DNA of 64,000 nt from Linanthus parryae (GCA_023055425.1 JALGPY010000010.1:52179665-52243664), one strand, 5' to 3'; counted from the first letter of the stretch, positions 22,083 to 34,454 are shown. Made by a program: numbers and translations. Notes: generated by a model not told the origin, from the sequence alone.

Positions 22083-22436
22083 GAACATCTTCAATGGAAT
22101 ATTTAAACAGCGATTATCTTTATAATATGAAAGATATGGCGAAATACTCATCTCCAATGGACTCTTTATCCGACTCTTTATTTTAACGGATAGTTACCTT
22201 ACTCTCTATGTTTAAAGAATCGAAAAATGAATAGCTAAATTTTTTGTGTCTATCTCTCTCTTCATTTTATATTTCAATAACATTTTTTATTTAAATTTTA
22301 CCTGCCATAACTACATTTTAACTAACTTTTACATAATAACATTGCAGATCATATCAAATTTGTTGTATAGTTAAAATAAAAATGACAATTTCAATTAAAA
22401 TATGCATAATTTATAAGTAGTAGCATTGGAGATGCT
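22083..22436. repeat. Possible MITE with GAACATCTTCAATG / CATTGGAGATGCTTC ends
   Basis: Imperfect inverted ends about 14 bp long flank an AT-rich interior. The motif (A)GCATCTCCAATG is common at plant MITE ends. No clear target duplication is visible. Confidence 0.4.
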
Positions 22437-23078
22437 TCATTCATGAAAATTTTCTTTTCCTCATAAAGTTAATATTCCAAATAATAGGTATCGGACAAAT
22501 AATTTTGATAAATAAACTGTGAACCTCTTTCAAACATTTCTCATAACTACATATAGGGTGGGTTTTGGTCTTTTAATCTAAAATTTATGTTTTCTGCTTT
22601 TTGAATTTTTGCAATGGTTTGGTATGGACTTTTTTAGGGATTTTAGCTTTTGACTTTTAGCTTGTACTGTAAAATTGGTCGAATAAAAACTAGGTTTCAT
22701 GAGCTTTTTTTGTGACTTATTTTCTCCTTATTTTCTCCTAATCATTAAAAAACTAAAAGGGTACATTGATAACATTTACTATATAATAAAATTGTTATAT
22801 CACAGACATTTTAACAGTACCAATTCTTCTACCAAACACATACAACTTCTCTGTTTAACTTGTGTCTCACAAACTTTTTTCATAACCCTTTTTAAGCCAA
22901 CTTAAAATTTAAAAAAATTGAACATTGAACCGGGTGGTTCATAAATTCGCAGTAGAAGGGATTGGGCTTTCTATATGCAAGACATGGAAAGCCCATCCAC
23001 CAAATTGGGCTATTAGTGAGCTAGCAAATGATGTAACGGGCCAGCGTGCCTTTTCTCTTTAATCCAAAGTGATTTCCT

Positions 23079-23122
<44 letters not shown>

Positions 23123-23179
23123 AATCATGTCAAACCAAACCCACTCATAGTCTGCATAACTATACGTAGACTATATTCT

Positions 23180-23221
<42 letters not shown>

Positions 23222-23707
23222 ATATGTAGACTATTTTAAATATTATAAATTGCAGACTATTATAAATTATACACATCTCTAGACTATAACATGAATTTTG
23301 GAACTTAGCTCTTGGCTCCTTCCTTCCAGTGAGGGTATGAGGACAAGACTTTGCTGATTGACCAAAATGTGGGAGGCATATATTTGTTTCATGCTTCAAG
23401 TTCGAAATATCACTTTACAATATTCAAATAATGCAATAAAAGTAAGTTGTAAAAATAATGATAGATATTTTTTCAAAAAAAAAATAATGATAGATAAAAG
23501 TGACTCGTGAATGAGTGACCTGGGGCATTTTTGTTTTCTAGTTAATTCAAGCAATGTTGTTTCAATGATGGTACTTACTTTGTCAACATTCGTATATTTT
23601 GGGTATTTTTTCATGTGACAGCCCGTTTATCCATTCTTGATAAAGAATACTCTCATCTATATGCTGAGTTTTCAATTGCAGAAATAGTTTCCTCAGAATA
23701 AGCTTAA

Positions 23708-23900
23708 GGGAGTTGATTCTTACAGAGCGAGAATTGATCCTTACAGAGCCACTAAAAAATACACATGGATTGACAAGTTTAACCTTTGTTGTTGTTTGTT
23801 ATGCAATCATTCACTTTCAATAATTAACTATTTTAAATTTTTGATGTACACCCACTTTCTCTTTTTTACCATACTCTCTTCCCAAAGATTTTTTACATTC
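23708..23900. repeat. MULE left terminal inverted repeat
   Basis: It begins GGGAGTTGATTCTTACAG and matches the reverse complement of 27338-27528, including the phrase CCTTTGTTGTTGTTTGTTA. The inner limit is approximate. Confidence 0.9.
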
Positions 23901-24731
23901 CAAATATTCACATATGTAACATCTTTTCATTACAAAATTAACATTTACCTTCATCATGAATATGCTACATGAACAACATATTCATGTGACAATGACAATC
24001 AGGTGCTCCACTGGGAGTATATGATTATTATTTCATGGTGTACAAATGAATTGAATTGACACACATATTTATCTACTTCATTTTATTTTTTTTGGAATTT
24101 GTCGCATAATTCATCCAATAGCTGAATCACAAAAACTAGCAGAGCCAATTAAGATCTCTTCAACCCAAAAATGTAGAGATGTAATAAACATGACTTTGTT
24201 AGGAAAAATAGTAGACAGGTCTCTCTCTTTTTTGGACATCTTTTTAGCGGTGATCCAAAAGCACTGATTAAAGTCTATCAAGCCACAAAATTTAAAAGTT
24301 TGAAGGCACAAAAGACTAAAATATTGTTGTATGACGAAGAAAAAACTAATCAAATGTAAATACGAAAATGAACAAAACCTAGTAAAAACTCTTATCAACA
24401 CTACCAAGTACGGAAATTGTTCATTCTGTTGTTACCAACAACACAAAAATAAAAGTACCATATTACTCCTAAGAATACCAGAAAGTTTAGATCATCTAAC
24501 ATGAGAGATACATCGTTCAGTTTGTCTGAAGTCAACATCAAATAAATCACATTTTCTCGCGAGAATGAGATATCGTCATGTCCAACAAGCAGCTAGTCTT
24601 CGTCTTCATGTCACCAAAATAGTTGGCAATCTCTAACAAGAACAAGAAAAAATAATGAATTATATACAAAAAAAAATGAGCATGATAACTTTCTACTGAA
24701 GGTGCATATTAAAAACATTAATTACCTCAAA

Positions 24732-26836
24732 TCATCGCTCCATAAAATCTGAATCGTGCGAAGGCGTTGTATTAAGGTCCGACATACCTCTCTCATTATT
24801 ATGACGACTTGCATGGGTCACATTCATCTCAAACTTTTTTCGGCAAGTTCGACTATTATGGCAAACACCATCACACAAACTACATTTTCGGCTTGCTTCC
24901 ACAATTTCAAATGCCGAGGGTCCCGTCTTGTTGAAGAGCATTTTCTTTTCTTTGATCCCGATGGACGCCCTTTATGCATTTGAATATTTGGCTCAAAAAC
25001 AACCAAAGGTGGCGGAGTTATAAGTTGAGAAATACTCCCCCGAACTTGTTCTCTTTGATTGTGGGGCAAATCTTCATAATGATCTTTCAAGCCGTGTAGC
25101 AACTCAGTGAAATTATCCCCAACGTCTACTTGTTCTCCATCAAAAGAAGTAGCATATCTCTTGTCAATCCTCCATTGGGAATGAATAATTTCAAGAGGAA
25201 GTGTCTTACCTTCTAAACCCATCATCATATGTGTACAAGGAAGTCTCATGCTCGCATTAAAGTTTCTGGTGCATGTTGGTTGCATTGTGCCATGTTTTAC
25301 CACATCATATTGCTTTAGTAGCTCCTTCATCGCAAACATTGACACATTTGTAACAAGCTCCTTAAAGAAAGGAATGTCACATTTGTGCATAATTCGGATC
25401 CTCTCACTTGAGAGTTGTGCCTTGATCTCTTGGAACTCATTTGCAATCGCGAGACATATGCTACTCTTAACTTGCCGAAGATCACCCGTTGACACTTGCA
25501 AATAACGTTTGAGCTTTGCATGTGCACCCTCCGCCCTTGAAGAAACACGATTTCCGAAATGAGGAAATTTATCGGTCCATGCCCTTACAAATCGATCTTT
25601 AAATGGCAACCATGTACTCCTTATATAACTCAAGACGTTTTCCTTCTCTTTGTATAAAGTTTCAAAATTCTCCCACAATTCCTCATAAGAAGTTTCATCT
25701 CTGGACGATATCACTTGATTCCACAAAACTAGAAATGAATCCCAATCTTCTTGTGTTTGAAATGAAGACTTGCAATGTGCCAACATATTTTTCTTAATGT
25801 GCCATACACACAAAAGATGTGTTGTTGTAGGAAAAACAATTTTGATGGCATTCATAAGAGCCAATTCTCTATCGGAAATAATGACCGAAGGGTGAACATT
25901 GGAACCCAACATCTTACTAAACATCTTTAGAGCCCAAACATAATCTTCTTCCTCCTCTTTCTTCAAAAAGGCAAAGCATGAGTAAAATGAAGTGTTGAAG
26001 CTTGAAACACCAACTATGTCAAGTAGAGACATCTTGTATTTGTTGGTCTTATAAGTGCAATCCATCACAAAAGTAGTTGAAAAACTTTTTGACAATTTGA
26101 TAGAAGATGGATGTGCAAAGAACAAATGTGTCAAATGGCCATCAACGTTATGCACAACATGAAATATAAAATCACCTTGGCGGAGTTCTTCAACTAGTGC
26201 TTGGATCATACTACGCCCCGCTAAATCGTCCTTGCGCAATTTAGCTTTCATATTATAGATTGTCCGTGAAACCGCTTGAAGCTTTGGATTCCTTTGCCTC
26301 AATGAAGAAATGATTTGACGTGGTGAAACACCGGATTTTGTCCAGTCCTCAACACTCTTTATCTCATATCTTGACAAGCGACGACGAGAAGGGTGTCCCG
26401 ACATATCACTAGAGGGTTCATGATTGTGCGAGATATTTTTCACTTCAACCATCCATAATCCATCGTCCATTCTCTTGCCTTTAATGTGGAAAGGACAATC
26501 TATGAGACGGGTTCCGGTCTTCTTTTGTCGTTGCTCCATAGGAATGTGCCAATTATTACGGTAGCAACCACCTCTATCACAACCAACGTCGACATATCTA
26601 TCTTTTCTTGAACTCATAATTTTTAAGGCATATCCTTGCATTGAGAAATATTCATTAAGTTCACTCATAAGCTCCTCACGAGATTGAAATTTCCTATCAA
26701 GTTGACCAAGTATCTCATTTCTCCCATTCTTGACACTTGATTCTTGTCGAACTTGGTCACTTGAATCCTCATTAGCACCTTCCATTAGTTCTTTGTTGTC
26801 CATGTTTTGATTGTCAAATCTATAAAAAAAATACAA
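24732..26836 (-). pseudogene. MULE transposase (FAR1/MULE family), frameshifted near the C-terminus
   Basis: The main ORF (24824-26836) has 670 codons. Translation probably starts at the Met at 26803 (MDNKELMEG), since the first ten codons look like intronic or leader sequence. In ORF numbering, residues about 45-150 are a FAR1-type zinc-binding DNA-binding domain (CDRGGCYRNN, CPFHIKG, HNHE). Residues about 250-440 are the MULE catalytic domain with probable acidic residues D259 (FVMDCTYKT), D322 (ISDRELALM) and E435 (SSRAEGAHAK); CVWHIKKN precedes the last. A SWIM-like segment (LPCTHMM) follows near residue 535. Near 24920 a one-base shift diverts the frame. The other frame continues to 24732 with a CCHC-type finger (CSLCDGVCHNSRTC) that should end the protein. 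Confidence 0.9.
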
Positions 26837-27337
26837 AAAAAAATATCACATAATTGTATGATGAAGAATAATATTAAGAAAAAATTCAATTATGAAAAAT
26901 TAAACGGAACTATGGAAGTAGCAGTATTCCATACTAAATGAACCAACTACATAGTACCCATTCATTCTTTCTTATATAAAGATTCTAAAGTTACAAAACG
27001 GCACATCATCCATTTGTTCACAAAATATCCATTTTCAGTAATCAAATACCCACAAATTGAACTCACTATTTAAACAAAAAATGGTGAAATTTCAGAACTA
27101 AGAAAGAATGAAAAACCTGAGCGCTATGGAGCTTATAAGTGGAGTATTAAAATAGACCAAAGATCATGAACAATAATGAATAAGTATCAAAAATTTGTAT
27201 ATGAGATGAGAAGACATACCAATTTCCAAATAGTGATGAACCAAACAAGAAAGCCACAGAATCTCTACAAGAGGAAACAAAAGCAAAACTGCATACTAGT
27301 ACTCCTCAAAGAAGAGAAGATAATTATGCAGATTTTT

Positions 27338-27528
27338 TAGGAATGTAAAAGGTCTTAGAAAGAGAGTGGTAAAAAAGAGAAAGTGGGTGTACATTGGAAA
27401 TTTAAAATAATTAATTACTGAAAGTGGCTGATTACATAACAAACAACAACAAAGGTTAGATTTGTCAATCCATGTGTACTTTAGTGGCTCTGTAAGGATC
27501 AATTCCCGCTCTGTATGAATCAGCTCCC
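27338..27528. repeat. MULE right terminal inverted repeat
   Basis: Inverted partner of 23708-23900, ending ..GAATCAGCTCCC at 27528, next to the 9-bp duplication TAAGCTTAA. Confidence 0.9.
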
Positions 27529-27537
27529 TAAGCTTAA

Positions 27538-27818
27538 TTATACAAAATTGTAAACATTGAACTTCTCCACAACACTGTGAAATGTGTAATTTTCATATAT
27601 TTTGACTACTTAACCCAATCCACTATAGATATATTTTGACTGCAATATTACACAAAGCGTCCATGACTGTTTTCTTTCTTGACCGAGCCCTTGTTGTCAT
27701 TGTGGGGCCGTTCGGTTTCCGATAGCCAAATATTCCAGTATCGCAGCCACCAGAGCAACTATATGAGCCCCAAAGCTCTCTTCATAAAGCTCTCGTTGGT
27801 ATTGAGGTCGGGGATGGA
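27538..27818. other. Short intergenic stretch
   Basis: No gene was recognised. The last five bases before the next element (ATGGA, 27814-27818) are the left copy of its target duplication. Confidence 0.5.
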
Positions 27819-28401
27819 TGTCAGGATTCCAATACGTGAGAAAGCAAGAGAAAACAAGACAACAAAAGTAAGATCAAGGACACAATAATTACGTAGATCA
27901 CTAGTTTTGAGACTAACTACCTCCACGGCCAAACCAAATCAATTTATTGATGACAAGTCAAAAACAATTACAAGCACACTACTCAAAGTCATGACTCTAG
28001 CATCTATTTATACTAGTACAAGACTTGGAGCCAGCAACGACCAAAACTAATCCGACACAGACAAGGAATAAATTTGTCCAAAATAATTGTTTCCTAATCA
28101 AATAAGGACACTACCAATCCACGGTCAAAGTAGACTATCCCAAGAAAACATGTGAATTACTTGTTGCCAAAGTAAATCAATGTTTCCAAACAAAGCTCAT
28201 TTGACCAAAAGATACCCAATGCCGACCCAAACACCTATCACCCTTCTAAACAATTGAACCAATTGTATTGCACATGTACACATGCACACATGCACCGATA
28301 TCAATTTGTTTAGTCCTACAAATCTAAGTCGGCTGCCCTTTTGTTGCTTTGCCCATGACCAATTTTCAATGCCACAAGTTTGAATCAATATAAACCCAAC
28401 A
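27819..28401 (-). repeat. 3' LTR of coding-less element 1
   Basis: It aligns end to end with 29313-29895; the outer end is TGTCAGGATTCC and the inner end ..AACCCAACA. Confidence 0.88.
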
Positions 28402-29296
28402 AACCTCCCCCTTATTCAAACTCCGTAGCAATTGAACCAATTCTTCTCATAATCTAACAAACCCAATCCGAGTGTATTTTCAATTTGCGGAATTGAACAC
28501 ACTCCCAATACGCCCCAACAAGCGTCTATGCGTCTTCAACAAATACAAAGAAAATGTGTCACAATAAACGCTCCCCTAATTCACCATGACACAATGCATA
28601 CCCCAAACGTTGCGCCAATGACACTTCGCAACAAAGTCTCTATCAAACGATGTCATGCCAATTTGCGCCGCCACCCGCACCAATGCGCAAAACCAATAAC
28701 CGAAGCGCGCCAATCCGAGATTCACTCGCGCCACCAACCAATTCGTGCACATTAACACGCTCCCAATCAGCATGCCCAATATCACGCGCTCATGCTCCAT
28801 GCTCAGAGCCCGAACCGCCCTCAAGGGGCCTAGAGAGTTTCATCAACCTCAAGTGTTGTCCCTCCTCCTCCCTGTGAAGCGATAGCTATAGAAGTCCGAT
28901 TCTTGGGACACTCCCCCTTCTAATAACCTTCCACCCTCAATTCGCTAGTTGATTCGAGTCGCCACCACCTAGAATTGAATCCTCCTAGCCGCCAAATGCA
29001 GATGTAGATCCAGATCACTCGCCGGGTTGAGCACACCATATCGATTGACGCATGTCGGAACCAAAAGTGTGGCGAATGTACTAAAACTAGATCCACAATA
29101 TCCACAATTCCGATGCTCCAAAACAAGAGCCCAATAGCTCCCTCGGCAAGGAAATCGATAGGCTCCCAGTAAAGGCTTGGTTTGCTTGCACCCCCTATTT
29201 TAGAGGCCAACCGGCGGAAACCCAGTCTTCTCATCAAACCCCACAGATCTTCATCACGAACCAACTCCATCGCTCCTCTTGAATCTCGACGAACCA

Positions 29297-29309
29297 GCCT
29301 CGGATACCA
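29297..29309 (-). other. Primer-binding site of coding-less element 1
   Basis: The minus strand reads TGGTATCCGAGGC, close to the initiator-Met primer site TGGTATCAGAGC, just inside the 5' LTR. Confidence 0.7.
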
Positions 29310-29312
29310 CCT

Positions 29313-29895
29313 ATTATGATTCCAATACGTGAGAGACAAGAGAAAGCAAGAGGAACAAGAGTAAGATCAAGAACACAATAATTACGTGGTTTAATAGTTT
29401 TGAGACTAGCTACCTCCACGGCCAAACCAAACCAATTTATTGATGAGAAGCCAAAAACAATTACAAGCACACTCCTCAAAGTCATGGCCCTATCATCTAT
29501 TTATACTAGTACAAGACTTGGAGCCAAAACAACGACCAACTAATCCGACACAGACAAAGAATAAATATGTCCAAATAATTGTTTTCTAATCCAATAAGGA
29601 CACTACCAATCCACGGTCAAAGTAGACTACCCCAAAAAAACATGTGAATTACTTGTTGTCAAAGTAAATCAATGTTTCCAAACAAAGCTCCTTAGACCAA
29701 AAAATACCCAGTGTCGACCCAAGCACCTATCTCCATACTAAACAATTGAACCAACTATATTGAAAATGTACACATGAACACATGCACCAATTAATCAATT
29801 TATTTAGTCCTACAGATCTAAGTCGGCTGCCCTTTTGTTGCTTTGCCCATGACCAATTTTCAATGCCACAAATTTGAACCAAAATAAACCCAACA
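29313..29895 (-). repeat. 5' LTR of coding-less element 1
   Basis: Direct repeat of 27819-28401 with scattered differences. The exact inner boundary (29311-29317) is uncertain because the terminal bases differ between copies. Confidence 0.85.
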
Positions 29896-29900
29896 ATGGA

Positions 29901-30477
29901 AGCAATTACAAACATTGGACATAAATTGAGGTTCGGGAAGAAGAGAGATGGGAGGGAGGGAGGGAGAGAGAGGATATGATAGTAAATAACCATAATCAAC
30001 AAATTTTTATTTAAAAAACCAGAATCAGCAAGTTAGGAGTTAAATATTGAATAAAATACGAAAGGTAGAAAAGTAATTTTGTCCTGTCCGTTAACATTCA
30101 TTACATTCCATCCAAAATAAGAGTGTCCTATGTCAATTCGTGAACAGTAAGGGTACACTTTACCTATTTACCATAACACAGGGGTGCAAAGTGTAAATTA
30201 CCTCCAAAAGATATCAATAATATAAACTCCTTAAAGATGACAATTATAATTTTTTTAATGTAAAGTTGCAATCTGTTGTAGGATAAAAACAGGCCGTGGA
30301 ACAAAAAAACCCTTGTTTGCTTTCAAAAAGTTGCGAGATAATAATAGTTCTGTCTTTTCTAACAGAGTGTGTGAAATTAACCTTATACCGCATTCTTCTA
30401 AAACTGGTTTTCACTCATCCCATAAAAAAATACCAGACACATATTGTAGTTTGTATTAGTTTTAAATTTTTTACGTT

Positions 30478-30512
<35 letters not shown>

Positions 30513-31047
30513 ACCAAAATCAAATAATCCACAATAAATAAATGGTCTCGTTGGACTTGGACTTTGGAGTACACCATAGGTCAAAAAATGGCTGCTCGGG
30601 AAACCGGATAAGTCAAGTTTACTTGGGAACCAAGGGCTTCCCTTTATTTTCCAAATAAGTCTTTTGGAAACGACACTATTGAAAGCAATAATGTGATTGC
30701 TTTAGAACAACAACATAGCTTGGGCACCAAGAATTCCGGTCAATTGATTCTATAACATTTTGATGTAACATTTTTGATTAATTTACTTTTGAAAGTTAGC
30801 TTTCTTCCTCGAAGAAAAAAATAAGTTATCTTTCGGCTCCGTCCTTCCGGGAAGAGGGAGACCATGTAGCCACTGCCCATTTGACTATTCATTTTCTCTC
30901 TTAAATTTTCTAATCTAATCCGAACTTTATCTTGCCATATGTATATCTTTTAAATTTCCAAGGAAAAAATCGTCCAAAATAATGAATTGAAAACATTCGA
31001 AAAAGGTATGGATTCATCCATAATGGTGAGGAATGGACGAAAACATA
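29901..31047. other. Gene-free stretch with a poly-T tract and ABCC-upstream homology
   Basis: No gene was found. A purine-rich run (GGGAGGGAGGG type) lies near 29945-29975 and a 32-base poly-T at 30479-30510. A block at 30681-30796 matches, in reverse complement, sequence upstream of the minus-strand ABCC gene. Confidence 0.6.
30681..30796. repeat. Upstream homology block of the plus-strand ABCC copy
   Basis: Phrases such as GCAATAATGTGATTGCTTTA, CTTGGGCACCAAGA and TTAATTTACTTTTGAAAG occur here. They recur in the same order, on the other strand, at 62179-62646. It lies about 5 kb from the ABCC start here but only 0.3 kb from the start of the other gene. Confidence 0.75.
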
Positions 31048-31049
31048 TA

Positions 31050-31309
31050 CTACCTCTGTTTCGTCTGTTTCAGCATACTTCACTTTTTGTCACTATTTAC
31101 TGGGTTACTTTCATCCGGTGATTTGATTAGCAAAACGATAGAAGAATTTGATAATCTTTGCATGGTGTTATAGAGGAAAGATTATTCTAAAATACCATGA
31201 AAAAATTGTTAAAAAATTGTATCGTTTTGGTACCCAAATCACCAAGTCAAAGTGACTCAGTTACGGGTTAAAAAGTCAAACGCAGACGAAACAGACGAAA
31301 CAAAGGTAG
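31050..31309. mobile_element. Stowaway-like MITE (260 bp), copy 1
   Basis: The terminal inverted repeats start CTACCTCTGTTTCG and end in the inverse of CTACCTTTGTTTCG. TA dinucleotides flank the element on both sides (31048-31049 and 31310-31311), the target site of Tc1/mariner relatives. A second copy of equal length lies at 62231-62490. Confidence 0.88.
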
Positions 31310-31311
31310 TA

Positions 31312-32037
31312 CTAATTAAGAACTTAGTTAGCTATTAGTATGATGACTAGCGGGACGGAAAATCAATACATAACGCTTGACAGAGAGGTTGAGTTATCAG
31401 AACTCCCTATAAGTCAGTATCATTTGTTACTATTTACCCTGGTCATACCCTGTATTATTGCGAATTTATAATACGACTTGTTTGATTCCACGCTCGGGAA
31501 CTTAACAAATCGGCTGCTCTTAATAGCTTTCAGATTTGGAAATAGCAACTTTTAACTCTTACAATCGTACAATCGTATTCATACGGATGATTATGAAAAC
31601 AGTTCAAAGTCTTAACTCTGATCTTTATACTTATATTATGTGACTGTTCAAACTCTTTTAAATACGAAATCCTCTAACTTGTCTTTAGACACTCAAATTT
31701 AAATTTTATGTTATTTATTCACTCAGTTTCTACTGATACTGTCAAGCTACGGTTCGTGTGTACTTTTTATTTCCTACAACAGGTATATGACTAGTTTGAT
31801 TGGTGTAACTCACATGAGTCACGAGGTCGTTCTCACTTGCAAAAAATAGTACTTAGAAATTAACCAGAGAATCGGTTTTTGTTGCAAATATTTTTGTTAG
31901 GCTTGTTATTCAGTTTGGAATCAGCCGTGAGTGCTGTTGACTTTTGTTAGGCTTGCTGCACCAAATTGTTAGAGTGTTTTACTTTCTTACTCTGCTAGAA
32001 GAAGTTAAACATATTGCGCAACTGGAACTAACCAACT
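31312..32037. other. Gene-free stretch
   Basis: Nothing was recognised: no ORF of note and no repeat that I could match elsewhere in the window. Confidence 0.5.
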
Positions 32038-32504
32038 TGTTATGATCCGGACAAAGCTTCGAGCACGATGATAATAGACGAAACAATAACACAAGAGCAC
32101 ACACGATATAATGTGGTTCACTAGCGATGAGCTAGCTACCTACATGACCCGAAAAATCGCGATTTTATTGAGAGAAACCCACTAATATAACCCACACAAT
32201 GTAGAGCACGACATATAGCCTTTATGTAGGCCTACTATACAACTTGTGCTCAAAGAAATACCAAAACCGAGCTAACGGACAAGGAAACAAAATATGGCCG
32301 CCTCCAGCGATGTCTTCGCACGAAGAAAATTTGTCTGTGCATGAAGGCTCTTCACACTAAAACAATTCTCTACGCATGAAGACCTTGATCTAGCAGCTTG
32401 TTCTCTTCGTCCCGAGCTCCTCCGTTTGTTCTATTTCTTCCTCCGCTTCTCCGCCAACTCCTTGCCAAGCCCAAGAACATTCAAGGCACCTTTAATTCCC
32501 AACA
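32038..32504 (-). repeat. 3' LTR of coding-less element 2
   Basis: It aligns with 33421-33857 over its full length, with small indels; it ends ..CCCAACA. Confidence 0.87.
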
Positions 32505-32626
32505 AATCTCCACCTTTACTTGAATCATCTCGTCCGCTTTGCGCTTGAATTAGCCGGTTCTCTCCAAAACCCCCAAATTCACAAGTTGTTCCATCTTCGC
32601 CAAGATCCTACAACGACTGCCCCCAC

Positions 32627-32790
32627 CGATGCTCCAACTCCCGTCTAGTTCCTGCAAGCGAACCCTATCATTTCTCCAACTACGGTCGAGTTCCTGCAAT
32701 CAAATACCCTGCTTGTTGTTCCAACTCCCACCGAGTTCCTACAACAAGATCGTTTGTTGCTCCGACTCCCATCGAGTCCCTACAACAAAC
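32627..32790. repeat. Four degenerate tandem units of about 40 bp
   Basis: Units built on CTCCAACTCCC..GAGTTCCTRCAA repeat four times in the interior of coding-less element 2. They translate into Ser/Pro/Thr-rich low-complexity sequence on the plus strand, but there is no sign of a real gene. Confidence 0.7.
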
Positions 32791-33420
32791 CCCCCAGCAT
32801 GTGTCCCCTTCACGTTCCATGTCTCTCGTCAGAGACTCCCCTATTCCACTATCCGCCTCCTCGTCAAGAGCACGGATTCCCCTTTTTCCCCCCAACGGGG
32901 CTTAGAGAACTAGACCATCCTCCGAAGTACCCTCCACCTGCAGCCAAACCTGTATATCATGAGTTCATCCTTCGCCCACTGGTGTCTCTTTTCTCTACCG
33001 TTTGAACAGACGTCGCCGTAGCTTCCCTTGGCCGCCTCCGCCGCGCTGGAAACCTGATTGTCTGAACCCCCATACCAGCCATGTGCTGCGTCCCCTCTTG
33101 CTGAGACTCAAACTCAGCGATGGTGGTTGTAGAAGCCCCCTATTTATCTTCCACCAATGGCAACCACATGCCTTGCTTCTTCAACAAAGCACGTACCTTG
33201 ATCTGCCAAAGACTGAAGCTGTTTCTCCCCGTGAACTTGTCGGTCTTGGTCATCCCTCTGGTCATCTTCTATGCAGCTTCTTTTCCATATCCGTAACCCT
33301 CAAACACATGCTCCACCTTGATCGCGAAACCATAGCTATGAATTTCACTGATCGTGAAACCCTAGCCCTATAACTCCACCATAATCTTGGAACACCGCAA
33401 CCCAAGTTCTGATACTAGTT

Positions 33421-33857
33421 TGTTATTATCCGGGAATAGCTTAGAGAACGATGATGATAGAAAGAACACAAGAGCACACACGATATAACGTGGTTCACTA
33501 CCGATGAGCTAGCTACCTCCACGATCCGAAAAAACCCAGATTTTATTGAGAGAAACCCACAAATACAACCCACACAATGTAGAGAACGACCTAATGCAGG
33601 CCTACTATACAACTTGTGCCCAAATAAATATCAAAAACTGAGCTAACAAACAAGGAAAAAAAATGGGGCCGCCTCCAGCGATGTATTCGCATGAAGAAGA
33701 CCCTTCGCACGAAGACAATTCTCTTCGCACGAAGACCCTGATCCAGCAGCTTGTTCTCTTTGTCTCGAGCTCCTCCGTTTGGTCCGTTTCTTCCCCCGCT
33801 TCGTCTCCAACTCCTCGCCAAGCCCAAGTACATTCAAGGTACCTTTGATTCCCAACA
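33421..33857 (-). repeat. 5' LTR of coding-less element 2
   Basis: Direct repeat of 32038-32504, beginning TGTTATTATCCGG next to the primer-site-like sequence. Confidence 0.87.
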
Positions 33858-33862
33858 CAATT

Positions 33863-34454
33863 GTTCTCCTAGAGGAAACCAAAAGAAAATATGTTTTCTC
33901 CTGGAAGAAACCCAAAGAAACCTTAAAAAACTTTGTTAATGTCCCCAACAGCAAAACTTGGAACTTTCTAACACTGACCTCAATCAGATACACAAACTAT
34001 ACCTCGTGGAGACCATGCAAATGGAGATGGAGAAGCCAAACAAACAAAACATGTCACAAGAATTGGATTTGGTTGGCAATAACACATACCTCAACTCCTT
34101 CGCAAACCCATCCAAGGTAGCAAGTGGCCATGTCCAATAGAAAGAACAAGAAATTAGAACATATACATATACAATAACCCACAATACTATATAACAATAA
34201 GCAATCTAAAACCAATCTAGAACAAATCTAGAACCGATCTGGGTGGGTTGTCGATTTTTCCCAATTTGAGAACGAAAGAGTGTCCTGAAATACAAGGGAA
34301 TGCGAGAGAGAAAGATTTGCATAATACGATGTTTCCATGTCGGCTTGGTCGTGCCTCGGTCGGTTCCACTTCCAGTGAAGGTTGTCACGAGTCGAATCAA
34401 GTGGTGGAGGTCGGCGGTCGATTCGACAGGTGCAGTCGGTTCCTGTGTTTCGTT

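Larger units (their letters stand above)
21320..23698. other. Gene-free AT-rich stretch
   Basis: No coding sequence was recognised. It holds a degraded Stowaway-like relic (about 21850-22005), a possible MITE (22083-22436) and two poly-A tracts of about 40 bases (23080-23120 and 23181-23219). The tracts sit beside related short sequences (ACTATACGTAGACTAT and CTATATGTAGACTAT). Confidence 0.6.
23708..27528 (-). mobile_element. Mutator-like element (MULE), 3821 bp with long TIRs
   Basis: The left TIR (23708 to about 23900) and right TIR (about 27338-27528) are inverted copies of ~190 bp, diverged but alignable throughout, beginning GGGAGTTGATTC and GGGAGCTGATTC. They are flanked by perfect 9-bp copies of TAAGCTTAA (23699-23707 and 27529-27537), the target length of Mutator elements. 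One transposase gene occupies the interior on the minus strand. The TIR divergence suggests the insertion is not very recent, and the frameshifted transposase suggests it is no longer fully autonomous. Confidence 0.94.
27819..29895 (-). mobile_element. Coding-less LTR retrotransposon 1 (about 2.08 kb)
   Basis: Two direct repeats of about 580 bp (27819-28401 and about 29313-29895) flank about 0.9 kb without an ORF. On the minus strand a primer-site-like TGGTATCCGAGGC (29297-29309) follows the 5' LTR, and a purine tract (28402-28412) precedes the 3' LTR. Five-base target duplications ATGGA lie at 27814-27818 and 29896-29900. The element must have been moved by enzymes from another LTR element, probably copia, judging from the primer site. 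AATAAA occurs inside the LTR on the minus strand. Confidence 0.9.
32038..33857 (-). mobile_element. Coding-less LTR retrotransposon 2 (about 1.82 kb)
   Basis: Direct repeats at 32038-32504 and 33421-33857 flank about 0.9 kb without a credible gene. On the minus strand a primer-site-like TAGTATCAGAACTTGGG (33401-33417) follows the 5' LTR, and a purine tract (about 32505-32519) precedes the 3' LTR. Flanking pentamers CAACT (32033-32037) and CAATT (33858-33862) differ at one base. AATAAA (CTCAATAAAATC) occurs in the LTR. The U5-side motif TAGCTACCTCCACG is shared with coding-less element 1, suggesting a common or related parent family. Confidence 0.88.

Noticed and set aside
23080..23219. Poly-A tracts as marks of processed pseudogenes or SINEs
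   Set aside because: No body sequence with target duplications could be defined next to either tract.
32629..33373. Pro/Ser-rich plus-strand ORFs inside coding-less element 2
   Set aside because: They run through degenerate tandem repeats on the strand opposite to the element, with no domain or conserved start.
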